From: Panacagrimonas perspica | Lineage (GTDB): Bacteria; Pseudomonadota; Gammaproteobacteria; Nevskiales; Nevskiaceae | Direction of reading: 5' to 3' | Length of the DNA: 64,000 nucleotides | NCBI RefSeq assembly: GCF_004364935.1 | Contig: NZ_SOBT01000011.1 | Coordinates: 248,001-312,000, forward strand | In this document: one piece after another, positions 1-9,368 of the stretch | How the letters are laid out: every line of letters starts with the position of its first letter | How positions within the stretch are numbered: position 1 is the first letter of the stretch | Made by a program: the position numbers and the translations under genes | The notes under the pieces: generated by a model | Databases searched by the model: none | The model's input: only the letters and a program-made list of their open reading frames with translations | Told to the model about the DNA's origin: nothing

Positions 1-1
1 G

Positions 2-70
2 CATCCGGCGGAACGCTGGTATCGCGATCTTCGCGCCGTCGGTTTCATCGAAGGCGTGCTGCTGGTCTGA
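2..70 (+). CDS. C-terminal end of an unidentified protein (5' truncated by window)
   Basis: An open frame enters from the left edge and ends at TGA 68-70, giving about 22 residues ending in GFIEGVLLV. It stops 3 bases before the next gene's ATG at 74, a spacing typical of an operon partner of the SDR gene. Too little is present to name a family. Confidence 0.45.
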   Translation, partial: HPAERWYRDLRAVGFIEGVLLV

Positions 71-73
71 ACC

Positions 74-865
74 ATGAAGCCGACGAATCGCTGCGCATTG
101 GTCACCGGCGCCTCCGCCGGCATCGGAACCTCGTTCGCGCGGCTGCTCGCCGCCGAAGGCTATGACCTGTTGCTGGTCGCGCGGCGCGAAGACCGCCTGC
201 GAGAGCTGGCAAACGAACTGTCGAGCGCCCACGGCGTGCGTTGCGAGATCGCGCCGGCCGACCTGACCGATCGTTCCGCGCCGCTCGACGTCATGGCGCG
301 AGCCGACGCGCTGCGCATGCCGATCGACGTGCTGATCAACAACGCGGGGCTCTCCGGCAAGGGCAAGTTCGCGGAGACGCCATGGAAGGATCTGGCCGGC
401 GAACTGCAGATCATGGTCACCGCGGTGACCGAACTGGCGCATCGTGCGGCGCCCGGCATGAAGGAACGAGGCTGGGGCCGCATCGTGAACCTGTCCTCGA
501 TCGCCGCGTTCGCCCCGCCGGGTGCGAGCCTGCTGTACACCGGCATCAAGAGCTACGTGCTCAACATGTCGCAGGCGCTGGACATGGAGCTCAAGCCGCA
601 CGGGGTTTTCGTCACGGCGCTCTGTCCCGGGTTCACGCGCAGCGAGTTCCACGACGTGATGGGCACGCGCGACACGATGAACAAGTTTCCCGACTTCGTC
701 TGGCAGACGGCGGACGAAGTCGCGAAGGCCGGTTACGAGGCCGTCATGAAGGGCCGGCCGGTATGCGTGCCGGGCCTCGTGAACAAGCTGACCGTGGGTG
801 CCCTGCGTCCGCTGCCCGAAACGCTGCGCTATCACCTCGGCCGGCTCGCCAATCCGTTCAAGTAA
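74..865 (+). CDS. SDR family NAD(P)-dependent oxidoreductase
   Basis: This is a 263-residue classical short-chain dehydrogenase/reductase, the usual family length. The Rossmann nucleotide-binding motif TGASAGIG is at residues 11-18 and the structural NNAG at 89-92. The catalytic Ser is about 142, with Tyr155 and Lys159 in YTGIK. The substrate cannot be read from sequence; such enzymes reduce or oxidise alcohols, ketones or acyl groups in the cytoplasm. It starts 3 bases after the preceding stop and lies 42 bases before an acyl-CoA dehydrogenase gene, which suggests a fatty-acid or lipid-related role. Family is certain, function is not. Confidence 0.9.
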   Translation: MKPTNRCALVTGASAGIGTSFARLLAAEGYDLLLVARREDRLRELANELSSAHGVRCEIAPADLTDRSAPLDVMARADALRMPIDVLINNAGLSGKGKFAETPWKDLAGELQIMVTAVTELAHRAAPGMKERGWGRIVNLSSIAAFAPPGASLLYTGIKSYVLNMSQALDMELKPHGVFVTALCPGFTRSEFHDVMGTRDTMNKFPDFVWQTADEVAKAGYEAVMKGRPVCVPGLVNKLTVGALRPLPETLRYHLGRLANPFK

Positions 866-907
866 ATTCATGAGCGCCCGCCGCGGCGGACGCTCGAGGA
901 TCGCTCG

Positions 908-2128
908 ATGATGAATCTCGAAACGCCCCGCAAGTTCGCCGGCCTCGTGCAGCAGGCGCAGCAGGTAGCGACGGAAATCTTCCGGCCCAATTCGCGCAAG
1001 TACGATCGCGCCGAGCACCGCTATCCGAAGGAACTCGACGTGCTCGCCGCGCTGCTCGACGGCATGACCGCGGCGGGCGGCAACTCCGGCGCGGGTGCGG
1101 CAGGTGTGCGCCGCGACGCGGTGATGGAAGCCGGCAATCGCAACGGCTCCAACCTGTCGACCGTGCTCGGTGCGATGGAACTGTGCTGGGGCGATGTCGG
1201 CTTGCTGCTGTCGATGCCGCGCCAGGGCCTTGGCAACTCGGCGATCGCCAGCGTGGCCAACGAGGAACAACTCGCGCGCTTCAAGGGACGCTGGGCGGCG
1301 ATGGCCATCACCGAGCCGGGTTGCGGTTCCGATTCCGCGGCGATCCGCGCGACCGCCGTGCTCGATGGCGACGACTACGTCCTCAACGGCGAGAAGATCT
1401 ACGTCACCGCGGGCGAGCGCGCGGAACTCGTCGTGGTCTGGGCCACGCTCGACAAGAGCAAGGGCCGCGCAGCGATCAAGAGCTTCGTCGTCGAGAAAGG
1501 CACGCCCGGGTTCGAACTCGTGCGCCTGGAACACAAGCTCGGCATTCGCGCTTCCGATACCGCGGCGTTCCTGTTGAAGGACTGCCGCGTGCCGAAAGCG
1601 AATCTGCTCGGCGATCCGGAGATCAACGTCGAGAAGGGTTTCGCTGGCGTCATGCAGACCTTCGACAACACGCGTCCGCTGGTGGCCGCGATGGCCGTCG
1701 GCCTGACGCGCGCCTGTCTCGAAGAGACGCGCAAGCTGCTGACCAAGGCTGGCGTGACCGTCGACTACCTGAAGTCGACGCACACGCAGACGGCCGCCGC
1801 CTCCGAGTTCCTGCGCATGCAGGCTGATTACGAGGCCGCGCGCCTGCTGACCTTGCAGGCCGCGTGGATGGCCGACAACCGCAAGCCCAACTCGCTGCAG
1901 GCGAGCATGGCCAAGGCGAAAGCCGGACGCGTCGCCACCGAGGTGGCGCTCAAGTGCGTGGAGCTCGCGGGCAGTCTCGGTTACGTCGAAGGCGAGAGCG
2001 GCTTTGGCCTGCTCGAGAAGTGGGCGCGCGACGCCAAGATCCTCGACATCTTCGAGGGCACGCAGCAGATCCAGCTCCTGATCGTGGCGCGTCGTCTGCT
2101 CGGCAAGACCTCGGCCGAACTCAAGTAA
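908..2128 (+). CDS. Acyl-CoA dehydrogenase family protein
   Basis: A 406-residue flavoprotein of the acyl-CoA dehydrogenase superfamily, predicted to introduce a trans-2 double bond into an acyl-CoA and pass electrons to ETF. Visible signatures are AITEPGCGSDSA near the FAD/substrate cleft and the C-terminal IFEGTQQIQ with a Glu near residue 383 in the usual MCAD-type catalytic-base position. The N-terminal third carries a Gly/Ala-rich insertion (about residues 50-80) not seen in short-chain enzymes. GAGGA precedes the ATG; ATG 911 is an alternative start. The 3' end overlaps the convergent DUF1513 gene by 8 bases. Chain-length preference is unknown. Confidence 0.88.
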   Translation: MMNLETPRKFAGLVQQAQQVATEIFRPNSRKYDRAEHRYPKELDVLAALLDGMTAAGGNSGAGAAGVRRDAVMEAGNRNGSNLSTVLGAMELCWGDVGLLLSMPRQGLGNSAIASVANEEQLARFKGRWAAMAITEPGCGSDSAAIRATAVLDGDDYVLNGEKIYVTAGERAELVVVWATLDKSKGRAAIKSFVVEKGTPGFELVRLEHKLGIRASDTAAFLLKDCRVPKANLLGDPEINVEKGFAGVMQTFDNTRPLVAAMAVGLTRACLEETRKLLTKAGVTVDYLKSTHTQTAAASEFLRMQADYEAARLLTLQAAWMADNRKPNSLQASMAKAKAGRVATEVALKCVELAGSLGYVEGESGFGLLEKWARDAKILDIFEGTQQIQLLIVARRLLGKTSAELK

Positions 2129-3299
2129 CGGCGGATGCATCGTCCCTGCGCCGAGGGACAGCCGCCATCGGGCCAGGCGACAAAATCTCGCTCATCCCGC
2201 TCGACCAGTTGTAGATGTGCGACCCGGTCATGTACGACAGCGCGATCATCGGCTGCGCATCCGGGACGAGCGTGGCGACCGGCACCTTGATCAGGCTGGC
2301 CTGCTCGCCGCCACTGATCACGAAGGCATTGCGATCGTGCGTGAGCGTGACGCCGCGCGGCTTGTGCACGGACAGCGTCTTGATCAGCACGCGTTCGCGC
2401 AGCGACCAGAACGTGACGAGATTGCTGTCCGGATGCGTCACGGCCGCGACGCCCGTTTCGTCGTGGATCGCCACGCTCAGGGCTTCTCCGCGCAGATCGC
2501 GCGGAAGCTGCGCGGGCTCGGTCAGCGTTTCCATCTCGCCGCCGGGATTGCGGATGCTCACGCCGCCGCGTTCCACGGTGCCCAGGCCCGCGCGCGGAGC
2601 CGATACCACGACCAGGCTTCGATCCCGCGCGATGCCCAGGTGGCCGGTGTTGAGGCGCGCGTCGGTGAGCAGCACGCGGTCGAGCAGCTTCTGCGACGCC
2701 ACGTCGATGTAGGTCACGCTCGGTGGATCGCCGCCAAGTTCGCCACCGCCGTTGGTGACGACCAGCGTGCGGCCGTCGTCGATCAGGCGGCACTCGTGCG
2801 GCGCCTTGCCGTAGGACGGGAACGCGCCCAGGTAGTCGAGGCTGGTACTGTCGCGGATGCCGATGGCGCCGTCGAGGCTGTCCACATCGGCCTCGGTCGA
2901 CATCAGCACCTTGCCGTCCGCGCTGTAGGCGCCATGCCCGTAGAAATAGCGGTTCTTCGTGGTAGGAATCGGGCGGATGATTTGTTGCGTGCCCAGGTCG
3001 TATTCGCAGGCGCCCGGTCCCTTCTTCTCGAACAGGGCCAGGCGATGAAGCTGTTGCGGATGCGCGTGGATTCCGTGAGGCAGGAAGCGCGACGGCGTGA
3101 TCGATCGTCGCGCGCCGGCGGCGTCCACATCGACCACCGACATGACGAACCGGGTCTGAGCTTCAGCGTCTTCCCGGTACTGCCCGCCGCCGAGGAAGAC
3201 GTCGGTGCCTTCGACCCGCTTCTGCGCCGGCTCGGATCGCTTGCAGCCGGCGAGCAGGACGATCGACGCGATCAGGAAATCTCGGCGGTTGATCGGCAT
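2121..3299 (-). CDS. DUF1513 domain-containing exported protein
   Basis: A 392-residue protein that begins INRRDFLIASIVLLAGC. This is a twin-arginine-like leader ending in a possible lipobox Cys, so export to the periplasm or an anchored lipoprotein is likely. The body resembles the DUF1513 family (beta-propeller-like, found beside iron-transport genes in some proteobacteria): repeated Gly/His-rich strands such as FLPHGIHAHPQQ, YGHGAYSADG and SYGKAPHEC. No iron-uptake partners lie nearby here. It is convergent with the acyl-CoA dehydrogenase gene. Biochemical function is unknown. Confidence 0.75.
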   Translation of the reverse strand: MPINRRDFLIASIVLLAGCKRSEPAQKRVEGTDVFLGGGQYREDAEAQTRFVMSVVDVDAAGARRSITPSRFLPHGIHAHPQQLHRLALFEKKGPGACEYDLGTQQIIRPIPTTKNRYFYGHGAYSADGKVLMSTEADVDSLDGAIGIRDSTSLDYLGAFPSYGKAPHECRLIDDGRTLVVTNGGGELGGDPPSVTYIDVASQKLLDRVLLTDARLNTGHLGIARDRSLVVVSAPRAGLGTVERGGVSIRNPGGEMETLTEPAQLPRDLRGEALSVAIHDETGVAAVTHPDSNLVTFWSLRERVLIKTLSVHKPRGVTLTHDRNAFVISGGEQASLIKVPVATLVPDAQPMIALSYMTGSHIYNWSSGMSEILSPGPMAAVPRRRDDASAVT

Positions 3300-3347
3300 C
3301 GGGCATCGGCTGCGGTTGCGACGCGAAGCAGCTTAGCAGCCTCGAAA

Positions 3348-5132
3348 TCAGCGTAACGGCAGCGGCGCAGGCTTGCGCACGAACCCACCGTCGTCCTGCA
3401 CGGGAAGAAACGCGGAAGGACGATCGAGCGGCAACGCGTCGCGCAATGCATCGGCCGAGCACAGTGCCACCGTGAAGTAATCGGTCTGGTGCAGGGGATG
3501 CTGCAGGCAGGCCTCGAGCACCGCGCGATCGGACTCGCGGTACGCCGAAATGCGCCAGAAGACGTGGTTGACGACGAGCACGAACGAGGGCTCGGCAATC
3601 CAGCGAAAGCGGAACGGTGTCGTGCCTTGCGCGTCGGTGCGAAGGTGATGATCCAGGGCATCCCGATACTGCCCTCGTTCGATCTGTTCACGTGCCGCGG
3701 GATGCTGGTCGAGGTAGTACGCGTCGTCGAAAGCCAGCGCCTCGCGGATCAGCCGCCGGCAATCGCGGAAGTGGCCGACGCCGGGCAGCGCGTATTCGGT
3801 TTCCCATGGCGCGAAGACCCATCCGCATCCGGCCAGCGGGACGTTCATGGGAGTCCGCTGCAGATAGTCGCGCGTGCTGGCCAGGTCGCGCGTGTACGCG
3901 CTCTGCGTGGTTTCGAAACGCAGCAGGCTCGCCTGATAGCGGGCCGCAGCCGAAGGCTGCAGCATGACCACCACCGCTCCCAGCGCGAGCAGGTATCGCA
4001 GGCGTCCACGCTGTGCCGACGCAAGGCACAGGACGACGATCGCCAGCAGCGTCGGTGCCAGCGCGTACTTCGCACTCCAGCTCTGGCTCAACAACAGGAA
4101 CCAGGCGGCCTGCACGCTGCCGATCAGTCCGAGCATCAGCAGCAAGCGTCGCAGCGGATCCGGACGCTGCCGCATCAGGAGCAGCGTGAACAGCAGCAGG
4201 CCCGCCATCGCGACGATCCCCGTCCAGCCCGGCAGGCCATAGCGCTGTTCGAAGTCGCGAGCGAGCACACTGGCGTTGCGTTTCAGGTTGCTCCCGAGCA
4301 GTGCGATGCGGGAAGGAGCCGTCTCCCACTCTGCGATTCCGGAGCCCTGGGTACGCAGGAATTCGCTGGCGTAGTCCGCGCGCTCCGCGCGTTGCTCGGC
4401 GGGCAGGGTGCGCAGCGAAGCCGCTTCATACAGCTTCCACGGAAGGACGGCCGCCATCAGGCCCAGCACCAGGACGCCGGCACGCAAGCCGTCCGAGCCA
4501 GAGCGGGCGCCTCGCACGAAAGCCACGAGGCCGTACAGCGCAAGGCCGACCACGCCGAACCACGCCAGGGCCTTGGCGAGCAGGGCGAGTCCCACGCAGA
4601 CGCCGGCCACGAAACTTCGGCGCAGCCGTGAACGCGGACTCGCCTCGGGGTCGGGCTCCGCGAGCAGCACGCAGGCGAGGACCAGCAGCAGCACGACGAC
4701 GAAATCGGCCGTCAGCGACAACCACCATGTGTGCGCGTAGAGCGTGAACGCCACGCAAAGGGCGGCCGCGGCCGTTCCCTTCAGGCCGAATCCGCGCAGC
4801 CGCAGCAGGATCAGCAGGAAGATCGCGAGGTGCACGCAGGCCGCGGTGACCGCGGGTACCCACAGCGCGTTGCCGAAGACCGCGATCATCGCGGCGGCGG
4901 GCAACAACAGCGTCGGGCCGGTGGTGACGTCCGGGTTGAACGGGAAGCTGCGTTCGTAATGCGTGGCCCAGCCCTGACCCAGCACGAAGCTCTTGGCTAC
5001 GTTGGCGTGGTAGGCCGGGTCGAAGCCCAGTTCCGTGCGAAAGGCCGCACACAGCGTCGCCGCGAAGAACCAGGCGCACACGAGCAGGCACAGGCCTGCG
5101 GCGAGCCGCCTCGGTGACGTCGCGAAGATCAT
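3348..5132 (-). CDS. GT39/ArnT-like multi-pass membrane glycosyltransferase
   Basis: A 594-residue integral membrane protein with roughly ten or more hydrophobic helices and an early periplasmic loop containing ELGFDPAYHANVAKSF. That matches the acidic Asp-Tyr loop of GT39/PMT/ArnT-type lipid-linked sugar transferases. The C-terminal 170 residues are soluble. The family usually moves a sugar from undecaprenyl- or dolichyl-phosphate to protein or lipid A. I chose ATG 5132; an upstream in-frame ATG at 5231 would overlap comF. It lies 25 bases downstream of comF on the same strand. Acceptor and donor are unknown. Confidence 0.65.
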   Translation of the reverse strand: MIFATSPRRLAAGLCLLVCAWFFAATLCAAFRTELGFDPAYHANVAKSFVLGQGWATHYERSFPFNPDVTTGPTLLLPAAAMIAVFGNALWVPAVTAACVHLAIFLLILLRLRGFGLKGTAAAALCVAFTLYAHTWWLSLTADFVVVLLLVLACVLLAEPDPEASPRSRLRRSFVAGVCVGLALLAKALAWFGVVGLALYGLVAFVRGARSGSDGLRAGVLVLGLMAAVLPWKLYEAASLRTLPAEQRAERADYASEFLRTQGSGIAEWETAPSRIALLGSNLKRNASVLARDFEQRYGLPGWTGIVAMAGLLLFTLLLMRQRPDPLRRLLLMLGLIGSVQAAWFLLLSQSWSAKYALAPTLLAIVVLCLASAQRGRLRYLLALGAVVVMLQPSAAARYQASLLRFETTQSAYTRDLASTRDYLQRTPMNVPLAGCGWVFAPWETEYALPGVGHFRDCRRLIREALAFDDAYYLDQHPAAREQIERGQYRDALDHHLRTDAQGTTPFRFRWIAEPSFVLVVNHVFWRISAYRESDRAVLEACLQHPLHQTDYFTVALCSADALRDALPLDRPSAFLPVQDDGGFVRKPAPLPLR

Positions 5133-5157
5133 GCTGCCCTGGTCATGCGCGAACGCA

Positions 5158-5853
5158 TCAAGGCGCACGCGCCAGCGCCCAGGCCTCGACTTTCGCGGCC
5201 CCGGAACGGCGCGCGGCGCGGGCGAGTGCATCCAGCGTGGCGCCCGTGGTCATCACGTCGTCGATCAGGGCGACGTGCCTGCCCTGGAGATTCCGCTCGA
5301 TCCGGAATGCCCCCCGCAGGTTGCGTCGTCTCTGCGCTGCGGTCTGTCCGATCTGATCACCAGGCGACCGGACCAGGACGGCGGCACCAGCGTCGATCGG
5401 CGTGCCGCAGGCACGGGAAACCGCGCGCGCCAGTTCCTGCGCCTGGTTGTAGCCGCGCTGGAACATGCGACGCCGCGGCAGCGGAACCGGGATCAGCAGG
5501 TCGGGCAGCGGCGCACCGCGGCTGGCGGCCTGTCGTCCCATCAGGGTTCCGAGCACGCGCGACTGCTCGAACTGGGCGCCGTACTTGAGCCGATGCACGC
5601 CGCGCCGGACCGGCTCGATATGGATGAACGCCGTCCATGCCGAATCGAAGGCCGGCGGCCGCCGCAGGCATTTCGCGCAGGTCGCGATCACCGGCATCGG
5701 TTGCGCGCACGACGGGCAGGCCACGCGATTCCACGGCAACTCCGCCTTGCAGCCCTCGCAGACGCCTTCCGCGGCGTCGGCCGAGCCACACCAGACACAG
5801 CGTTCCGGCGCCAGCAGGCGGATGGCGTCGTCAACCCAATGGGCGACTCTCAA
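5158..5853 (-). CDS. comF: ComF family phosphoribosyltransferase-like protein
   Basis: ComF proteins (GntX/YhgH type) help take up DNA during competence or use extracellular DNA. They combine an N-terminal zinc ribbon with a type I PRTase fold. Here paired CxxC motifs (CVWC, CEGC, CPSC, CAKC) precede the PRPP-binding loop VALIDDVMTTGAT near the C-terminus. I favour a TTG start at 5853 preceded by GGAGG, which leaves about 100 bp for promoters before the divergent bioB. An ATG at 5940 would leave only 14 bp and add a weakly conserved tail. The comF-bioB divergent arrangement is widespread in gammaproteobacteria. Confidence 0.85.
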   Translation of the reverse strand: MRVAHWVDDAIRLLAPERCVWCGSADAAEGVCEGCKAELPWNRVACPSCAQPMPVIATCAKCLRRPPAFDSAWTAFIHIEPVRRGVHRLKYGAQFEQSRVLGTLMGRQAASRGAPLPDLLIPVPLPRRRMFQRGYNQAQELARAVSRACGTPIDAGAAVLVRSPGDQIGQTAAQRRRNLRGAFRIERNLQGRHVALIDDVMTTGATLDALARAARRSGAAKVEAWALARAP

Positions 5854-5954
5854 GTTGACAGTGCCTCCGTACGCCTTGGAAACTCGGCGCAGCGTGAGCG
5901 AGGAAGCGTCGGCCCGCAATCGGGACAATCCACCAGACATAACGGAATTATTCG

Positions 5955-7004
5955 ATGAATCAGCACATCGGTGGCTTGGAAATCTCCCGCCACGACTGGA
6001 CCCGCGAGGAAGTGCACGCGCTGTTCGCGCTGCCCTTCAACGATCTGCTGTTCCGCGCGCAGACCGTGCATCGCCAGTTCCACGACCCGAACACGGTGCA
6101 GCTCTCGACGCTGCTCTCGATCAAGACCGGCGCCTGCCCCGAGGACTGTGGCTATTGCCCGCAGTCGGTGCGCTTTGAAACCGGCCTGAAGAAGGAACCG
6201 CTGATGGACGTGAAGGCCGTCGTCGACGCTGCACGCGAAGCCAAGGCCGGTGGCGCGACACGCTTCTGCATGGGTGCCGCATGGCGCTCGCCCAAGGATC
6301 GCGATCTCGACAAGGTCGAGGCCATGGTGCGCGGCGTGAAGGACCTCGGCCTCGAGACCTGCATGACCTTGGGCATGCTCAAGGACACGCAGGCGCAGCG
6401 CCTCGCCGACGCCGGCCTGGATTACTACAACCACAACCTCGACACCTCGCCCGAGTACTACGGGAAGATCATCAGCACGCGCACCTACCAGGATCGTCTC
6501 GACACGCTCGAGCACGTGCGCAATGCCGGCATGAAGACCTGCTGCGGCGGCATCGTCGGCATGGGCGAGCAGCCGGAAGATCGCGCTGAACTGCTGCGCC
6601 AGCTCGCGAACCTGCCGGCGCATCCGGACAGCGTGCCGATCAACAACCTCGTGCAGGTGAAGGGCACGCCGCTCAAGGGTGTGGATGCGCTCGATCCGCT
6701 GGACTTCGTCCGCCAGATCGCCGTGGCCCGGATCATGATGCCGCGCGCGGCCGTGCGCCTGTCCGCCGGTCGCACCGAGATGAGCGACGAGCTGCAGGCG
6801 CTGTGCTTCTTCGCCGGCGCCAATTCGATCTTCTACGGCGACAAGCTGCTGACCACCGAGAACCCGCAGAACGCCAAGGACCGTGCACTGCTCGCGCGCC
6901 TGGGCATGCAGGTGCAGGGCAGTGCCGCCTGCGAGACGGTGATCGACGAGCACGTGCTGGTCCCCGCCGGCGCGAGCTGCAGCGCCGGTGGTGGCTGTTG
7001 CTGA
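5955..7004 (+). CDS. bioB: Biotin synthase
   Basis: BioB is the radical SAM enzyme that inserts sulfur into dethiobiotin in the last step of biotin synthesis. At 349 residues it is full length. The SAM [4Fe-4S] motif CPEDCGYC has Cys at 61, 65 and 68. The second [2Fe-2S] cluster ligands are visible as Cys105 (FCMGAAW), Cys136 (CMTLG) and Cys196/197 (CCGGIVGMG), with the conserved Arg in [14 protein letters not shown] at 158-165 is diagnostic. It heads a run of overlapping genes that ends with bioF and bioD. Confidence 0.97.
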   Translation: MNQHIGGLEISRHDWTREEVHALFALPFNDLLFRAQTVHRQFHDPNTVQLSTLLSIKTGACPEDCGYCPQSVRFETGLKKEPLMDVKAVVDAAREAKAGGATRFCMGAAWRSPKDRDLDKVEAMVRGVKDLGLETCMTLGMLKDTQAQRLADAGLDYYNHNLDTSPEYYGKIISTRTYQDRLDTLEHVRNAGMKTCCGGIVGMGEQPEDRAELLRQLANLPAHPDSVPINNLVQVKGTPLKGVDALDPLDFVRQIAVARIMMPRAAVRLSAGRTEMSDELQALCFFAGANSIFYGDKLLTTENPQNAKDRALLARLGMQVQGSAACETVIDEHVLVPAGASCSAGGGCC

Positions 7005-7011
7005 TGCGACG

Positions 7012-8844
7012 ATGCGCGGCGTTCGGGGAACCGCCGCACTCGCCGTCGCTTTCGCCGCCGTCGCGGCGGTGGAGATCCTGTGGCTGCACCTGCTGCAGCC
7101 GCTGGGAAACCGCCTGACCGATAGCCTGCAGCGCGTGCAGGCCGCGCGCGTTGCACCTGATCCGCAGATCGTGATCCTCGACATCGACGAGGCCAGCCTC
7201 GGACGCATGCAGGAAGAAGCCGGCCGCTGGCCCTGGCCGCGCGCGGTGTATGCCGAACTGCTGCCGGCCGTGCTGGCGCAGCAGCCCAAGGCTGTCGTGT
7301 TCGACATCCTGTTCACCGAGAAGGACAGCCTGCGCCCGGACAGCGACGAGGCCTTCGCCGAAGTCCTGCGCACCAGCGAGATCGTGTATCTGCCGATGGT
7401 GCGCCTGGATCCGAAGGACGATCCGTCCGGCGTGCCGCTGCGCGAAGTGGCGGACGCGCTGGGCCTGAAGAAGACGGCTGCTGCCGACCCCACCGCGCAC
7501 GCCTCGCTGCTGCCGCCGCTGGCGTTGCCGCCGGAGACCTGGCGCACCGGCACGATCAACTACCTCGAGGATGCCGACGGCGTCGGCCGGCGCTACTACG
7601 TCCATCACGACCTGTACGGCTGGCAGCTGTTCTCGTTGCCGGCGCGGCTGGCACACGATTTCGGCTGGGGCGTGCCGGCGCAGGATTCCATCCGGCTGTC
7701 GTTCCGCAGCGGTTCGGGAGGCTTTCGTCACGTGAGCTTCGCGGACGTCTTCGATGATCTGAAGGCGCAACCGCGGCGACGTCCCGTGAACGAGTTCCGC
7801 GACGCGATCGTGGTGATCGGCACGGCCGCCTCGGGTCTGCGCGACCAGCGCGTCACGCCGCTTTCGAGCCTCTACCCCGGAGTCGAGATTCTCGCCACGG
7901 CCATCGACAACCTGAAGAACGCCCGCTCGATGTACGAGACGTCGACGGCGTGGCCGGCGGTGCTGGCCCTGTTGCTGATCGCTGCGACGGCCGCGGCCTT
8001 CGCGGCCGGTGCCGGCCCGTTCCTCGTGGGCGGCGCCTTGCTCGCCGGATGCCTGTTGCTGCTGGGCGCGTCGTGGTTCGCGTTGCAGCAACTCGTCGTG
8101 CTGTCGGTGTTCGAGCCCATCGTCTTCGCGGCCGCCTTCTATGGACTGACGGCGCTGCTGTCCTGGCGACGCGAGCGCGCGGCACGGCTGCACGCCGTGG
8201 CGATGTTCGGGCGCTTCCTGAATCCCGAGGTCGTGCGGCGTCTGGTCGATCGCGGCGAGACCGTCGAATCGCTGTCGGGTCGAAGCTGCGAGGTGAGCGT
8301 GCTGTTCTCCGACATCCGCGGTTTCACGTCTTTGTCGGAGACGCGGCCGCCGCAGGAGATCGTCGATCTGCTCAACCGTTATTTCTCGCGCCAGGTGGCC
8401 GTGGTGTTCCGTCACGGCGGCACGCTCGACAAGTTCATCGGCGATTGCATCATGGCGTTCTGGGGCGCACCGCTGAACGAGCCCCGGCATGCCCGCCGCG
8501 CCGTGGAATGTGCGCTCGACATGGAACGCGAGCTGCTCGCGTTCCGCCGCGAACTGGGCGAGGCGGGGCGCGACTTCGACGTCGGCATCGGCATCCACAG
8601 CGGCACCGCCGTGGTGGGCTTCATCGGCGCCGAGCAGAAGCTCGACTACACCGCCATCGGCGACACCGTGAATCTCGCCAGTCGCATCGAGGGCCTGACC
8701 AAGGGTGTCGCGCGCGTGCTGGTGAGCGCTGACACTGCACAGGCCTGCGCCGATGCCGATCTCCATTTCATTTCCCGCGGTGCGTTCCCTGTGAAGGGAC
8801 GCGCGCGCGCCGTTGAACTGTTCGAACCGAGTGTGCCCCGATGA
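7012..8844 (+). CDS. CHASE2 domain class III adenylate cyclase
   Basis: A 610-residue membrane sensor cyclase. An N-terminal helix leads into a periplasmic CHASE2 domain (about residues 35-310), followed by two or three transmembrane helices (about 310-380) and a C-terminal class III cyclase. Metal-binding Asp residues appear in LFSDIRGF and in GDCIMAFWGAP. The Lys in LDKFIGD and the Asp in DYTAIGDTVN match the adenine-selecting pair, so ATP to cAMP is predicted. ATG 7012 follows the bioB stop by 7 bases; a GTG at 6988 inside bioB is possible. Its end overlaps the next gene by ATGA. Confidence 0.9.
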   Translation: MRGVRGTAALAVAFAAVAAVEILWLHLLQPLGNRLTDSLQRVQAARVAPDPQIVILDIDEASLGRMQEEAGRWPWPRAVYAELLPAVLAQQPKAVVFDILFTEKDSLRPDSDEAFAEVLRTSEIVYLPMVRLDPKDDPSGVPLREVADALGLKKTAAADPTAHASLLPPLALPPETWRTGTINYLEDADGVGRRYYVHHDLYGWQLFSLPARLAHDFGWGVPAQDSIRLSFRSGSGGFRHVSFADVFDDLKAQPRRRPVNEFRDAIVVIGTAASGLRDQRVTPLSSLYPGVEILATAIDNLKNARSMYETSTAWPAVLALLLIAATAAAFAAGAGPFLVGGALLAGCLLLLGASWFALQQLVVLSVFEPIVFAAAFYGLTALLSWRRERAARLHAVAMFGRFLNPEVVRRLVDRGETVESLSGRSCEVSVLFSDIRGFTSLSETRPPQEIVDLLNRYFSRQVAVVFRHGGTLDKFIGDCIMAFWGAPLNEPRHARRAVECALDMERELLAFRRELGEAGRDFDVGIGIHSGTAVVGFIGAEQKLDYTAIGDTVNLASRIEGLTKGVARVLVSADTAQACADADLHFISRGAFPVKGRARAVELFEPSVPR

Positions 8845-9368
8845 AACGAACTCCCCGCAACTTGATAGGCGCAGCCTTGCTGCTGCTGGCCCTGCCGGTG
8901 ATGGCGCAGAGGCCCGGCTACGTCGCCAACTTCACCGAGCTCAAGCGCGAACCCTCGCGCAGTGCCGAGACCCTGCAGTCGCTCGATGCCAACACGCCGC
9001 TGACCTCGCTCAAGCGCCAGGGCTCGTGGGTGCAGGTGCAGCTCGGTGAGCAGGTCGGCTGGGTGCCGATGCTGGCGGTGCGCTCGGGCGTGCCGGGCAC
9101 GGCCAAGAAAGGAGAGAGCGGGCTGTCGCGCCTGTTCAACATCGCGCGCAGCGGCAACAGCGGCGCGGTGACCACCACCGGCGTGCGCGGCCTGGACAAG
9201 GAACAGATCAAGAACGCCACGCCCAACCCGGCGGAGCTGGCCAAGCTCGACGGTTATGCCGCCAGCGACGACCAGGCGCGCAAGCTCGCCGCGTCCAAGC
9301 CGGCACTCAAGGCCACGCGCATCGCCTACGTGAAATCCGACGGTGCGCCCGAGGAGGCCCAGCCATGA
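8841..9368 (+). CDS. Exported SH3-domain protein
   Basis: A 175-residue protein with a signal peptide (MKRTPRNLIG to VMAQ) and a bacterial SH3-like domain at about residues 25-82. Indicators are the spaced REPS, LDANTPL and WVQVQLGEQVGWVP motifs. The tail contains GNSGAVTTTGVRGLDKEQI, often seen in SH3 proteins encoded beside M48 peptidases. Start and stop overlap the cyclase and peptidase genes by ATGA at both ends, so it is probably translationally coupled. It likely binds cell wall or partners the peptidase in the periplasm; no enzymatic motif is present. Confidence 0.78.
   Translation: MKRTPRNLIGAALLLLALPVMAQRPGYVANFTELKREPSRSAETLQSLDANTPLTSLKRQGSWVQVQLGEQVGWVPMLAVRSGVPGTAKKGESGLSRLFNIARSGNSGAVTTTGVRGLDKEQIKNATPNPAELAKLDGYAASDDQARKLAASKPALKATRIAYVKSDGAPEEAQP

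Noticed and set aside
6733-8766. 677-residue minus-strand frame opposite bioB and the cyclase
   Set aside because: Both plus-strand genes have complete family motifs; the antisense frame has none.
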